The notes beneath the pieces were generated by a model. It made no database searches and had not been told where the DNA came from. It was given only the letters and a program-made list of their open reading frames with translations. This document shows positions 7,997 through 17,424 of a DNA stretch of 64,000 bases, piece after piece. The translations under genes were made by a program, and so were the position numbers. Each line of letters opens with the position of its first letter. The stretch's first letter is position 1. This DNA comes from Roseburia_C sp031555935 (GTDB lineage: Bacteria; Bacillota; Clostridia; Lachnospirales; Lachnospiraceae), in assembly GCA_031555935.1 (NCBI GenBank), contig JAVBTX010000014.1, positions 17,150 to 81,149 of the forward strand, written 5' to 3'.

Positions 7997-9874
7997 ATGA
8001 ATCTAAAACGATTTAGTATTGCTCAAAGGAGAAGGGATAAGGAACGAAAAGTAATTGAAGATATCCTAATCAAGCCTAAAAATGACCGTCGGATGCTGCC
8101 AAATGTACCAGATAAGGAAAAAATCCGTAGCAATAATGACCGCCGTGGTAAAGTTGCCCTCGAGGATTATGAGGGTGATTTGACGGCATATATAACGGCG
8201 CAAAAGGCTGGGGTCCGCTATGAAATCAAGGGTAATGTGAAGATAACGTATTTTATTAAGGGACAGAAAAAGAATATGCTGGAAGCAGAAATTAGTGATA
8301 TTTCTGATACAGGTATTCTGCTTCGGTTAAAGGAAAAAGACCAGGCTGAGCTGCTTGGAACATCTGAGAAAATCGAACTGCATTTTAAAATTGACGGCGG
8401 CAGTATGCCGGAGGGATATGAAGGGAAAATTAAAATTGATGCAAATGTTGTGCGGCAATTTCAGCTCTCGGCCGAAGAAGGCTACTTCTGTGGGGCTGAA
8501 TTTGTTGAGCCACTGTATCAGTTTATCCGTAAAAGAAGAGGTAGAAGCAGCCTGGTAATGGCTAGTTTATTACTGTTTTTTATTGTGGCAGTGATTATGC
8601 TGATGCGGGTCGAAAGTGTTATTTATTTTAAATTCAACCGCTTCCTGTATTTGTACAGTATTATAACGGCGGCCTTTTTGCTGACCAGATACTTGTTTGG
8701 AACGTTCTACCGCGAGAAGGATATTGACCCGGACTTTACCCCTGGCGTAACCATTATTATTCCGTGCTTCAATGAAGAGGAGTGGATTCACCAGACGATT
8801 TTAAGCTGTGTCAATCAGGATTATCCACTTGATCAATTAGAGGTAATAGTCGTCGATGATTGTTCGACGGATAAATCAGTCGAAAAGGCCAGAGAAATGA
8901 TTGCCAAGCTGGCGCAGGAAAACCCTCGCTTTAAAATTAAAGAGCGGGTGTCTTGTGTCGTGCAGGAAGTCAACAAAGGAAAACGTGATGCGTTGGCACG
9001 CGGAGCATTGATTGCCAAACATGATTTGATTGTCTTTGTGGATTCCGATAGCTTCTTGGACCCATTTGCAATTCGTAACCTGGTTCAGCCCTTCAAAGAC
9101 CCCAAGATGGGTGGAGTGGCTGGCCGAACGGATGTGGCGAATACATACACCAATGCATTGACCAAAATGCAGTCGGTTCGTTATCATATTGCCTTTCGAG
9201 TGATGAAGGCGGCAGAAGCATATTTTGATGCCGTAACGTGTCTTTCGGGACCGCTTTCCTGCTATAAGAAAGAGATTATCATTGATAATATGGATGCATG
9301 GTTAAACCAGCGTTTCCTGGGACAGAAGGCAACCTTCGGTGATGACCGGGCAATGACGAACTTTGTTCTCAAACATCATCGTACCAGTTATCAGGATAGC
9401 GCGATTTGCCGAACAATTGTGCCGAATAATTATCCCATATTTTTGAAACAGCAGATGCGTTGGAAACGTTCATGGCTGCGAGAATCAATTATTGCCGGCG
9501 GCTTTATGTGGCGCAAGGAGCCATTTATGGCGGTTACCTTTTATATGGGCTTGATTGTACCAATTGCGGCACCAATTGTTGTATCTTATAACTTATTTTA
9601 TGTCCCAATTACGCAGCATATTTTTCCATCGACGTTCTTGGTGGGAATCTTGATGATGTCATTGCTGATGAGTGCAGCGCAGCTATTTTTGCGCAAAAGC
9701 TCGACGTGGCTGTTTGGCTTACTGTTTTGCTTTTACTATGAGGCCGTGTTGTTATGGCAGATGCCAATTGCCTGGGTGACGTTCTGGAAATCGACCTGGG
9801 GAACCCGCATGACACCGGAAGATGTAAAGGCGGAAGCAAAGAAAAAAGGTCGTCGGAAATGGAGGAAAAAATAA
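7997..9874 (+). CDS. PilZ domain-GT2 processive polysaccharide synthase (hyaluronan synthase/NodC-like)
   Basis: This 625-residue membrane protein starts with a cytoplasmic PilZ-like domain (about residues 70-175) with DxSxxG at 101-106 (DISDTG) and R74xxxK78 where RxxxR is usual. Two membrane helices follow (about 185-204 and 217-233), then the GT2 domain: DD at 287-288, DSD at 349-351, GDDR at 448-451 and QxxRW at 485-489, and finally three or four membrane helices. The GDDR and QQxRWxRSWxRES pattern is closest to hyaluronan and chitin-oligosaccharide synthases rather than BcsA. PilZ domains bind c-di-GMP, so synthesis is probably activated by it. AAGGG precedes the ATG by 6 nt. It sits between two deacetylase-like genes and shares an operon with the dehydrogenase. 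The product may be a HexNAc or HexNAc/uronic acid polymer. Confidence 0.85.
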   Translation: MNLKRFSIAQRRRDKERKVIEDILIKPKNDRRMLPNVPDKEKIRSNNDRRGKVALEDYEGDLTAYITAQKAGVRYEIKGNVKITYFIKGQKKNMLEAEISDISDTGILLRLKEKDQAELLGTSEKIELHFKIDGGSMPEGYEGKIKIDANVVRQFQLSAEEGYFCGAEFVEPLYQFIRKRRGRSSLVMASLLLFFIVAVIMLMRVESVIYFKFNRFLYLYSIITAAFLLTRYLFGTFYREKDIDPDFTPGVTIIIPCFNEEEWIHQTILSCVNQDYPLDQLEVIVVDDCSTDKSVEKAREMIAKLAQENPRFKIKERVSCVVQEVNKGKRDALARGALIAKHDLIVFVDSDSFLDPFAIRNLVQPFKDPKMGGVAGRTDVANTYTNALTKMQSVRYHIAFRVMKAAEAYFDAVTCLSGPLSCYKKEIIIDNMDAWLNQRFLGQKATFGDDRAMTNFVLKHHRTSYQDSAICRTIVPNNYPIFLKQQMRWKRSWLRESIIAGGFMWRKEPFMAVTFYMGLIVPIAAPIVVSYNLFYVPITQHIFPSTFLVGILMMSLLMSAAQLFLRKSSTWLFGLLFCFYYEAVLLWQMPIAWVTFWKSTWGTRMTPEDVKAEAKKKGRRKWRKK

Positions 9875-11727
9875 TGAAAAAACCAGACATTTCCACAAAA
9901 AAGAATCGCCAGAAGATTGTACGCAGTATCATTCAGGCAATTATACTAATTTTCCTATTGGTAGTGACCGTGAAGGCGTTGTTTACGTTTAGCCGCTATG
10001 AGCCATTTCAAGCAGAGAGTGTCAGTGGTGAGGACAAGGGCTTTATCGCAATTTCATATTTTGGGGTAGACCGCGAAGGCGATGCTGATTTAATTAGTAC
10101 GAAACGGCTTGATGAGCATTTGAAATTATTGCATCAAAATGGTTATCAGACCATTACACAGCAGGATATTACCAATTATTATAAAAATGGTACACCACTT
10201 CCAGAGCAGGCATTATTTTTAATGTTTGAAGATGGTCGTCGCGATACTGCCATTTTCGCTCAGGAAATCATGGAGAAATATAATTTTAAAGCAACGATTA
10301 TGTCCTATGCGGAGAAATTTGAAAATGATGAGGGCAAGTTCCTGTCACCGAAGGATTTACAAGGGTTACTCGATACCACCTTCTGGGAATTGGGAACGAA
10401 CGGCTATCGTCTTTCCTACATCAATGCATTTGACCGGTATGACCATTATTTGGGCGAGTTAACTTCACTGCAATACAGCCGCGTGAATCAATATCTGGGC
10501 CGCAATTATAACCATTTTCTAATGGATTTTATTCGAGATGAAGACAGTATTCCAAAAGAAGGACGTACTGAAATGCAGGAACGTATTTCCGGCGACTACA
10601 AGCTGATGGAAAAGTTGTATACCGAGGAGGTTGGTTATCTGCCGGGCACTTATGTCCTAATGCATGCCAATACTGGTGCGTTTGGTAATAATGATAAAGT
10701 GAGTGCCGTGAATCAGGAATGGATTGAAAAACTCTTCCAGATGAATTATAATCGAGAAGGGTTTTGTCTCAATAATCGTGACAGTAGCATCTATGATTTG
10801 ACGAGAATGCAGCCACAATCATATTGGTATACCAATCACTTGTTGATGCGGATCAAAGATGATACGAAGACAGCGGTAACGTTTGTCGAAGGAGATTCGG
10901 ATAAAAAAGAAAATTGGGAAATCCAGGCGGGTGTGGCAGAGTTTACTGGTGAGAAAATTATTATCACATCAGAATCGGAAAGCAATGGCCGAATCAAGCT
11001 AAAAGACAATGATGATTTAGAAAACTTTTACTTTGATGCGGTTTTAACCGGAAATAAGCTGGGTGAGCAGACCGTCTATGCGAGGGCAAATGAAGATTGT
11101 TCTGCATATGTTGCGGTAAAAATAAAAAACAACATCTTGTCTGTTACTCAAAGCAGCGGCGGTGCAGAAGCAGAACTGTTTTCCGTGAACTTAGATGAAA
11201 TCGATGCGACCGAGTATATATCCATCGAAGAAGATGAGAAAGCGGCACTAGTCAAAGAGAATGAAGTATTAATGAAATATGCATCGTCATCGTCAGAAGC
11301 AGATTTATACCGTGATAACTTGGCACAGGCAGAACAATTACAGCCGGCAACCGTAGCGGAAGGTGCAGAGGAATATATTGCTGATATTGGGATTAAAGAG
11401 CTTGGCAAACGGCATCTTAAGTTCCGTCTTCAGGGTGATAAAATCACCGTATGGATTGACGATAAAATCGCAGTCGAGGATTTAGATGTGATTGAAAGCA
11501 ATGAAGGAAATCTATTTTTGCAAGCAGCTTGGGCAGAGTATGGCTGGAGTCAGCGTAACTTGGTAGACGATGTATATGATGGTGTATTTGAAAAGCTGTC
11601 CCTATCTTCGGATGAAGCTGGCAAACAAGTTCTATACACCCAAAAGCTCGAAGGTTTTGAAAAATTTGCACTAAAAGTTAAAACCGTAAAAGATAATATC
11701 ATTAACTGGTTTATTAAATACTTATAA
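9874..11727 (+). CDS. Membrane-anchored NodB-like deacetylase homologue with C-terminal beta domain
   Basis: The ATG at 9874 overlaps the synthase stop codon (TAATG) and is served by GGAGG at 9861-9865, so the two are translationally coupled. The 617-residue protein has a single N-terminal membrane helix (about 17-38), then a region with the PgaB/NodB order: a partial motif MFEDGRRD at 117-124 where FDDG is usual, and WELGTNGY where a histidine motif is expected. The first Asp is replaced by Glu and the metal histidines are not evident, so catalysis is doubtful. From about residue 345 on it looks like a beta-rich carbohydrate-binding or LamG-like domain. It may bind, guide or modify the nascent polymer outside the membrane. 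The assignment to the NodB superfamily is moderate and the function is unproven. Confidence 0.65.
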   Translation: MKKPDISTKKNRQKIVRSIIQAIILIFLLVVTVKALFTFSRYEPFQAESVSGEDKGFIAISYFGVDREGDADLISTKRLDEHLKLLHQNGYQTITQQDITNYYKNGTPLPEQALFLMFEDGRRDTAIFAQEIMEKYNFKATIMSYAEKFENDEGKFLSPKDLQGLLDTTFWELGTNGYRLSYINAFDRYDHYLGELTSLQYSRVNQYLGRNYNHFLMDFIRDEDSIPKEGRTEMQERISGDYKLMEKLYTEEVGYLPGTYVLMHANTGAFGNNDKVSAVNQEWIEKLFQMNYNREGFCLNNRDSSIYDLTRMQPQSYWYTNHLLMRIKDDTKTAVTFVEGDSDKKENWEIQAGVAEFTGEKIIITSESESNGRIKLKDNDDLENFYFDAVLTGNKLGEQTVYARANEDCSAYVAVKIKNNILSVTQSSGGAEAELFSVNLDEIDATEYISIEEDEKAALVKENEVLMKYASSSSEADLYRDNLAQAEQLQPATVAEGAEEYIADIGIKELGKRHLKFRLQGDKITVWIDDKIAVEDLDVIESNEGNLFLQAAWAEYGWSQRNLVDDVYDGVFEKLSLSSDEAGKQVLYTQKLEGFEKFALKVKTVKDNIINWFIKYL

Positions 11728-11737
11728 GGAACAAAGA

Positions 11738-12841
11738 ATGAAAAAAACATATTTAATATTAGCGGTATGCCTGTTTCTTTCGGGCTGTGGAAAAGAAGTA
11801 GACACACCGCCAGAAACGGAGCAAACTTCTGGGACAGAGCAAACTTCCGGGACGGAAGATACCTCTCATCAGGAAGTTAGCGGAGAGAATGTGAAAGACA
11901 GTATCGAAGACAGCGGTATATCGCTGTCTTCTTGGATTGTCTACTGGGATATGGAAGGAGTCGAAACAGAGCTGAAGGCATTGGGCGATCATCTATCTGC
12001 CATCAGCTATTTTGAGGCTTATTTTGATGAAAATAACAATATCACGCTGCCGGAAGGATTTATTCCACAATGTGATGCCATCAATCAGACTGAGGCAGAG
12101 ACATTTCTAACGGTGGTGAATGATATCGTAAAAAAAGACAAGACAAGTGTCTTAAAGGATACTGAGCTGCTATATCAGCTTTTTACGCAGGAAGCGGCAA
12201 TGAACAATCACATCGAAGACCTTGTTAACTTGGCTAAGGAAGCGGGCGTTGATGGGATTGAAATCGACTATGAAAGAATCCGTGATGACACAGAGTTATG
12301 GTCGTTATTTGAAAACTTTTCTGCGAAGTTATCCGACCGTTTGATGCAGGAAAATTTAAAACTGCGAATTATCTTAGAGCCAGCGGCTCCGCTAGAAGAT
12401 TTAGAACTGCCGGAAAATGCACATATTATTATCATGTGCTATAATCTTCACAGTGGAAAAGGAGATGTCGGCCCGAAGGCAGACCAGGATTTTCTTGAAG
12501 AACTGGCCCGGCGGGCGGAGAAATGGACCGGTAGATGTACCTTTGCCCTTGCAACCGGCGGCTTTGACTGGATGAAAAATGAAGCGCCGACAGCGGTAAA
12601 AGAGAAGGCGGCAAATGCGTTGGCGGTTCAATATAATGCCGTTATTGCAAGAGATGGTGCAAGTCAGGCACTGTATTTTACATACCAGGATGAACAGCAA
12701 AAGAGTCATGAAGTATGGTATGCCGATGGACAAACATTTCAGGCTTGGATGGGTTGGATCAAAGAAATTGGTGATTATGAGATTGCCATCTGGCGATTGA
12801 ATGGCAATGAGGATAATTCTATGACAGAGTGGACAAAGTAA
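11738..12841 (+). CDS. GH18-like lipoprotein (glycan hydrolase of the polysaccharide cluster)
   Basis: The 367-residue product has a lipoprotein signal peptide with lipobox LSGC (Cys17), a Thr/Glu/Ser linker containing a short repeat (EQTSGT twice), and a TIM-barrel-like domain. DGIEIDYE at 172-179 matches the GH18 DGxxxDxE active-site motif with Glu179 as the probable acid, and the end (WMGWIKEIGDYEIAIWRLNG) matches the last strand of YaaH-type GH18 domains. The gene starts 10 bp after the previous one with AAGGA before the ATG. A secreted glycosidase is common in exopolysaccharide loci, where it trims or releases the polymer. The substrate is probably beta-linked GlcNAc-like, by family analogy only. 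Confidence 0.75.
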   Translation: MKKTYLILAVCLFLSGCGKEVDTPPETEQTSGTEQTSGTEDTSHQEVSGENVKDSIEDSGISLSSWIVYWDMEGVETELKALGDHLSAISYFEAYFDENNNITLPEGFIPQCDAINQTEAETFLTVVNDIVKKDKTSVLKDTELLYQLFTQEAAMNNHIEDLVNLAKEAGVDGIEIDYERIRDDTELWSLFENFSAKLSDRLMQENLKLRIILEPAAPLEDLELPENAHIIIMCYNLHSGKGDVGPKADQDFLEELARRAEKWTGRCTFALATGGFDWMKNEAPTAVKEKAANALAVQYNAVIARDGASQALYFTYQDEQQKSHEVWYADGQTFQAWMGWIKEIGDYEIAIWRLNGNEDNSMTEWTK

Positions 12842-12868
12842 AAGGCATGAAAGGTTGGCGAGAACTAC

Positions 12869-14611
12869 ATGGGAAAGCTGCTGATTTATCTTCGCACTTA
12901 TAAAAAAGAAAGTATTTTAGGACCGCTATTTAAATTGTTAGAGGCCTCTTTTGAGTTGTTTGTGCCGCTGGTCATGGCGGCCATTATTGACACCGGCATT
13001 GGTGGTGGCGAGAAATCATTTATCTATAAAATGTGTGGTGTTTTAATTATCTTGGCAGTGATAGGTCTGACCTGCTCGATAACAGCACAGTATTATGCAG
13101 CTAAAGCGGCGGTGGGATTTGCCGCAAAACTGCGCCACGGACTATTTGTCCATATACAAAAGCTATCCTATTCGGAAATGGATACAGTGGGATTGGCGAC
13201 GATGATAACAAGAATGACAAGTGATGTAAATCAGGTGCAGTCTGGAGTAAATCTGGTTCTGCGTCTGTTTTTGCGTTCTCCATTTATTGTGTTAGGGGCA
13301 ATGATAATGGCTTTTACAATAGATGTCAAAGCTGCCCTCGTATTTGTTGCAGCGATTCCATTGTTATCGCTGGTGGTATTTGGAATTATGCTGGTCAGCA
13401 TTCCACTATACAAAAAGGTACAAAGTAGCGTTGATGAGATTCTCGGAATTACCAGAGAAAATCTTTCCGGCAGCAGGGTCATTCGGGCGTTTCATAAAGA
13501 GGAAGAGGAATTGGCTTCATTTGGCATCAAAAACCAACTATTAACCTCACTGCAACTCTATGTGGGAAGAATTGCGGCACTGATGAATCCATTGACTTAT
13601 ATCATTGTTAATGGTGCTATTATCGCCTTAATCTGGAGTGGTGCAGTGCGGGTGAATGGCGGTGCCATTTCTCAGGGAGAAGTGGTTGCGCTGGTTAGTT
13701 ATATGTCGCAGATTTTGGTGGAGCTAGTAAAATTTGCGACCTTAATTATAACAGTCACAAAGGCAGTTGCATGCGGAAATCGGATTCAAAGTGTACTGGA
13801 AATGGAATCTTCAATGACCGATGGAACAAAGGCGGATGCACCAGCAACGGATTGTGAATACATCGTCGAGTTTCATCAGGTTTCAATGCGTTATCCGGGT
13901 GCAAGTGCTGATGCCATCACAGGACTTAATTTAAAGGTAAAGGCAGGAGAGACCATTGGAATTATCGGTGGAACTGGCTCTGGTAAATCGACAATCATCA
14001 ATCTGATTCCGCGCTTTTACGATGTTTCTGAGGGGGCAGTGCTGGTAAATGGAATAGACGTAAAGGATTATTCGCTAAAAGCATTGCGTGATAAAATCGG
14101 TGTTGTCCCACAGAAATCGGTGTTGTTTGAAGGCACGATTCGCGAGAATTTAAGCTGGGGAAATCAGAAAGCGACAACAGCAGAAATGGAGCAGGCACTT
14201 GAAATTGCACAGGCCAGGGAGTTTGTGGAAGAAAAGGATGGAAACATAGATGCCCATATCGAACAAGGCGGCAGAAATCTGTCAGGCGGACAACGGCAGC
14301 GTCTCACCATCGCCAGAGCGTTAGTGAGACAGCCGGAAATACTGATTCTTGATGACAGTGCCTCAGCTCTGGATTATGCTACCGATGCGGCGTTACGTGC
14401 ATCCATTCGGAAAATGGAGCCACAGCCGACGTTATTTTTGGTTTCTCAGCGGGCGATGTCAGTGCTTCATGCCGACCAGATTGTTGTTTTGGATGATGGT
14501 GCGGTGGTGGGAATTGGAACCCATCAACAATTGTTAGCAGACTGTGAGGTATATCAGGAAATATACTATTCACAATTTACCAGAAGTAAGGAAAGTGGGG
14601 TGACGGTGTAA
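12869..14611 (+). CDS. ABC exporter half-transporter, degenerate ATP site partner
   Basis: A 580-residue fused membrane-ATPase half-transporter of the MdlA/YheI/TM287 type. Six membrane helices occupy about residues 15-300. The ATPase has Walker A GGTGSGKST (367-375) and a canonical signature LSGGQ (471-475), but the catalytic Glu after Walker B is Asp496 (LILDDSAS) and the H-loop His is Gln527 (VSQR). Those two changes are typical of the subunit that carries the degenerate site in heterodimeric exporters. It starts 27 bp after the GH18-like lipoprotein gene, so it may be co-transcribed with the polysaccharide genes. It overlaps the next gene by one base. Substrate unknown: drug, lipid or peptide are all possible. 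Confidence 0.88.
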   Translation: MGKLLIYLRTYKKESILGPLFKLLEASFELFVPLVMAAIIDTGIGGGEKSFIYKMCGVLIILAVIGLTCSITAQYYAAKAAVGFAAKLRHGLFVHIQKLSYSEMDTVGLATMITRMTSDVNQVQSGVNLVLRLFLRSPFIVLGAMIMAFTIDVKAALVFVAAIPLLSLVVFGIMLVSIPLYKKVQSSVDEILGITRENLSGSRVIRAFHKEEEELASFGIKNQLLTSLQLYVGRIAALMNPLTYIIVNGAIIALIWSGAVRVNGGAISQGEVVALVSYMSQILVELVKFATLIITVTKAVACGNRIQSVLEMESSMTDGTKADAPATDCEYIVEFHQVSMRYPGASADAITGLNLKVKAGETIGIIGGTGSGKSTIINLIPRFYDVSEGAVLVNGIDVKDYSLKALRDKIGVVPQKSVLFEGTIRENLSWGNQKATTAEMEQALEIAQAREFVEEKDGNIDAHIEQGGRNLSGGQRQRLTIARALVRQPEILILDDSASALDYATDAALRASIRKMEPQPTLFLVSQRAMSVLHADQIVVLDDGAVVGIGTHQQLLADCEVYQEIYYSQFTRSKESGVTV

Positions 14612-16359
14612 TGAAAATAAGTCAGAAAGAAACCCTTTTAAAAGTTTTCCGCTACATTAAAAAGTATCGGCTGTATCTGTTCTTTTCGATTATCCTAGCC
14701 GCTATTTCGGTCGTGCTGACACTTTACCTGCCGATTCTCATTGGTGATGCAATTGATTATATAATCAGCCCAGGACAAGTGGAGTTTGTACCGATATTTG
14801 CAATCCTAAAAAAAATGGTACTTGTGATTGCGATTACCGCAGTGGCGCAATGGCTGATGAATATCTGCAATAACAAGATGACTTATCAGGTCGTTCGGGA
14901 TATTCGCATCGAGGCATTTGAAAAGCTTGAGCATTTGCCGCTACGATATCTGGATAGTAAATCAGACGGTGATATTGTCAGTCGGATTGTCGCCGATGTT
15001 GACCAATTTGCTGAAGGACTGCTGATGGGCTTTAGTCAGTTTTTCACCGGTGTGATTACGATTGTTGGAACGCTGCTATTTATGTTGACAATTAATGTCA
15101 GAATAACCGTTCTGGTGGTGCTGATTACACCACTTTCGTTTGTGGTGGCAGCATTTATTGCGAAGCGGACATTTTCAATGTTTCAGCTACAGTCATCGAC
15201 ACGAGGGGAGCAGACCTCATTTATTAATGAAATGATTGGTAATCAGAAGGTGGTTCAGGCATTTGGTTATGAGGACGAGGCGGGGCGGCGCTTTGATGAA
15301 ATCAATGACCGCTTGGAAAAGGCTTCGCTTCGGGCTATCTTTTATTCCAGCACGACCAATCCTTCGACGCGGTTTATCAATAGCCTAGTCTATGCCGGTG
15401 TCGGGGTAGCGGGTGCAGTTTCAGCAATAATGGGCGGTATTAGCGTGGGGCAGCTGTCATGTTTTCTAAGCTATGCCAATCAGTATACCAAGCCTTTTAA
15501 TGAAATCTCCGGTGTGATTACTGAATTTCAAAATGCCCTTGCTTGTGCAGCCCGTATCTTTGAACTAATTGAAGCCGAAGCCGAGCCAGCCGATGCCAAG
15601 GGAGCGACGGTCTTACATGATGTGACGGGCAGTGTTTCACTAGAGCAGGTATATTTTTCTTATGATCCAAAGCGTAAGTTAATTGAAGATTTTAACCTGG
15701 CAGTAAAACCAGGTCAGCGCGTAGCCATTGTCGGTCCGACCGGATGTGGCAAGACGACGATTATCAATCTGCTGATGCGTTTCTATGATACCAACAGTGG
15801 TCAGATTCTGGTTGATGGAAATGAAATCGGAGCGGTGACGCGTGAAAGCTTGCGTAGCTCTTATGGTATGGTGCTGCAAGAGACCTGGTTAAAAAATACG
15901 ACCATCCGGGACAATATCCGCATGGGCAAGCCGGAGGCCTCTGAAGCAGAAGTGGTTGCCGCAGCCAAGACGGCCTATGCCCACGGCTTTATTACCCGGC
16001 TGCCACAGGGATATGATACTAAAATCGGTGACGACGGCGGGAATCTGTCGCAGGGACAAAAGCAGCTACTCTGCATTACCCGTGTAATGCTTTGTCTGCC
16101 GCCAATGTTGATTTTAGACGAGGCGACTTCCTCGATTGATACACGAACGGAAATCCGCATTCAGAAAGCGTTTGCAAAAATGATGAACGGCCGAACCAGC
16201 TTTATAGTGGCGCATCGTTTATCAACGATTCAAGAAGCCGATGTGATTCTGGTCATGAAGGACGGTCATATCATTGAACAGGGAAATCATGACGAGTTGC
16301 TGGTGCAGAATGGATTCTATGCAAATCTCTACCAGAGTCAGTTTGCATCCACCTGCTGA
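14611..16359 (+). CDS. ABC exporter half-transporter, catalytic site partner
   Basis: This 582-residue half-transporter begins at the last base of the previous stop codon (TAATG), so the two are translationally coupled and almost surely form a heterodimer. It has six membrane helices, Walker A GPTGCGKTT (375-383), the catalytic Glu504 (LILDEATSS) and His535 (VAHRLST), but a modified signature LSQGQ (479-483). The canonical ATP site would use its Walker motifs and the LSGGQ of the partner; the other site combines the partner's Asp496/Gln527 with LSQGQ. Its 3' end overlaps the convergent gene at 16338 by 22 bp. This is the MdlB/TM288-like subunit. Confidence 0.9.
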   Translation: MKISQKETLLKVFRYIKKYRLYLFFSIILAAISVVLTLYLPILIGDAIDYIISPGQVEFVPIFAILKKMVLVIAITAVAQWLMNICNNKMTYQVVRDIRIEAFEKLEHLPLRYLDSKSDGDIVSRIVADVDQFAEGLLMGFSQFFTGVITIVGTLLFMLTINVRITVLVVLITPLSFVVAAFIAKRTFSMFQLQSSTRGEQTSFINEMIGNQKVVQAFGYEDEAGRRFDEINDRLEKASLRAIFYSSTTNPSTRFINSLVYAGVGVAGAVSAIMGGISVGQLSCFLSYANQYTKPFNEISGVITEFQNALACAARIFELIEAEAEPADAKGATVLHDVTGSVSLEQVYFSYDPKRKLIEDFNLAVKPGQRVAIVGPTGCGKTTIINLLMRFYDTNSGQILVDGNEIGAVTRESLRSSYGMVLQETWLKNTTIRDNIRMGKPEASEAEVVAAAKTAYAHGFITRLPQGYDTKIGDDGGNLSQGQKQLLCITRVMLCLPPMLILDEATSSIDTRTEIRIQKAFAKMMNGRTSFIVAHRLSTIQEADVILVMKDGHIIEQGNHDELLVQNGFYANLYQSQFASTC

Positions 16360-17174
16360 ATCAGCATTTGATAAATAATATTTTGTTTGATTGTAAAGGG
16401 CCAGTAAACCAATGCTTGTTCCGTGACGTTGAAACGATTTCGCAAGTCGTCAATACACTGACAGGCACCTTGAATACTGCCGGAACGAGCCGTATTATTC
16501 GGTTGAATTTTATTTAATTCGTTACCGAAAAATACGGTTGTTCTCGTTGCTCGTAAAATCGCATCATTAAGCTTTTGAACCAGCTTGGTATTTTCATGGA
16601 TAATCACGGCTTCAACGGTAGCATCCTGTTCACCAAGATGGGCCAGAAAGGCATTCCAAATCCACGCCGCCATATTGTTAATCTGACTGTGAACACCGAA
16701 AATCATCGCGTAGTCAAAGCATTTTTCACCAAAATCGGGAGTATATTCATCAGCCTTTTGATAGATATTTTGGAGCGCATGGGTGGCATGTTTGGCAAAA
16801 ACCGGACAAGGTTCAAAGCGGTGGGTATTTATATAATCAGATAAATATTCGGAAAAGAAACGATAATCCTCCCCAGTAATACCGCTAAATTCGTACTGTA
16901 CCAAGTGAAAATGTGGGTTATCCTCTTGCCCATATAAAATGAGAGCTTCTTCTAAAGCGGCCAGATTTGCATCAAAGAGCGTAACCTCGGCAAAGTGCTC
17001 CGCCAGCATGGCTAAGTCAATGTCATTACAGCGGCCAGCACCCAAAATAGCGAGACTGCTGCCAGCTTTGGTACGGTCGATGATATAGCCGGTAATATCA
17101 GCCCGGTATTCCTGCCAGTCATAAAAGGCATCCGGTAAGATTTGAAATTGTAATAGTTCATCATAGACGGACAT
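16338..17174 (-). CDS. Hypothetical protein with a methyltransferase-like Rossmann core
   Basis: The 278-residue protein has a segment SLAILGAGRCNDIDL followed by EVTLFDAN about 20 residues later (about positions 39-75). This fits motif I and the acidic loop of class I SAM-binding folds. The rest is not recognised. No signal peptide or membrane segment is seen. The start has AGGAG 6 nt upstream. It lies 9 bp after the small gene at 17184, so the two form a leftward operon with the gene at 17425 perhaps included. Convergent 3' overlap with the ABC gene is 22 bp. Methyltransferase activity is only inferred. Confidence 0.7.
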   Translation of the reverse strand: MSVYDELLQFQILPDAFYDWQEYRADITGYIIDRTKAGSSLAILGAGRCNDIDLAMLAEHFAEVTLFDANLAALEEALILYGQEDNPHFHLVQYEFSGITGEDYRFFSEYLSDYINTHRFEPCPVFAKHATHALQNIYQKADEYTPDFGEKCFDYAMIFGVHSQINNMAAWIWNAFLAHLGEQDATVEAVIIHENTKLVQKLNDAILRATRTTVFFGNELNKIQPNNTARSGSIQGACQCIDDLRNRFNVTEQALVYWPFTIKQNIIYQMLIQQVDAN

Positions 17175-17183
17175 AAGAGACTC

Positions 17184-17360
17184 CTAATCATCGGTACTAT
17201 TTCTGTCGTTGCATAAATCGGCGCGAGCCTGCATCGCGGCGAGGGTATCCCCGAGCTGGACTAAATCGGCAGCGAGAACAGCAGCCTCATCTTCTGACAG
17301 ACATTGAAACAGGTTACAGGCCAGCGAGGTAATGTAAAAGGCGTTGGTACAAGGATTCAT
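17184..17360 (-). CDS. Small DUF6774-like protein
   Basis: A 58-residue protein starting at the ATG whose complement is 17358-17360, with GGAG 9 nt upstream. A longer in-frame reading to 17465 has no ribosome site and would overlap the upstream gene. The sequence CxLFQCLSEDEAAVLAADLVQLGDTLAAM resembles the short DUF6774 proteins of Clostridia, with two cysteines near the N-terminus and one near the end. No function is known. It precedes the methyltransferase-like gene in the same direction. Confidence 0.7.
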   Translation of the reverse strand: MNPCTNAFYITSLACNLFQCLSEDEAAVLAADLVQLGDTLAAMQARADLCNDRNSTDD

Positions 17361-17424
17361 CGTTTTAGACTCCAAAAGTTCCTTATACCATATTATGTCT
17401 AAAACAAGAATGGGGTACATCATC

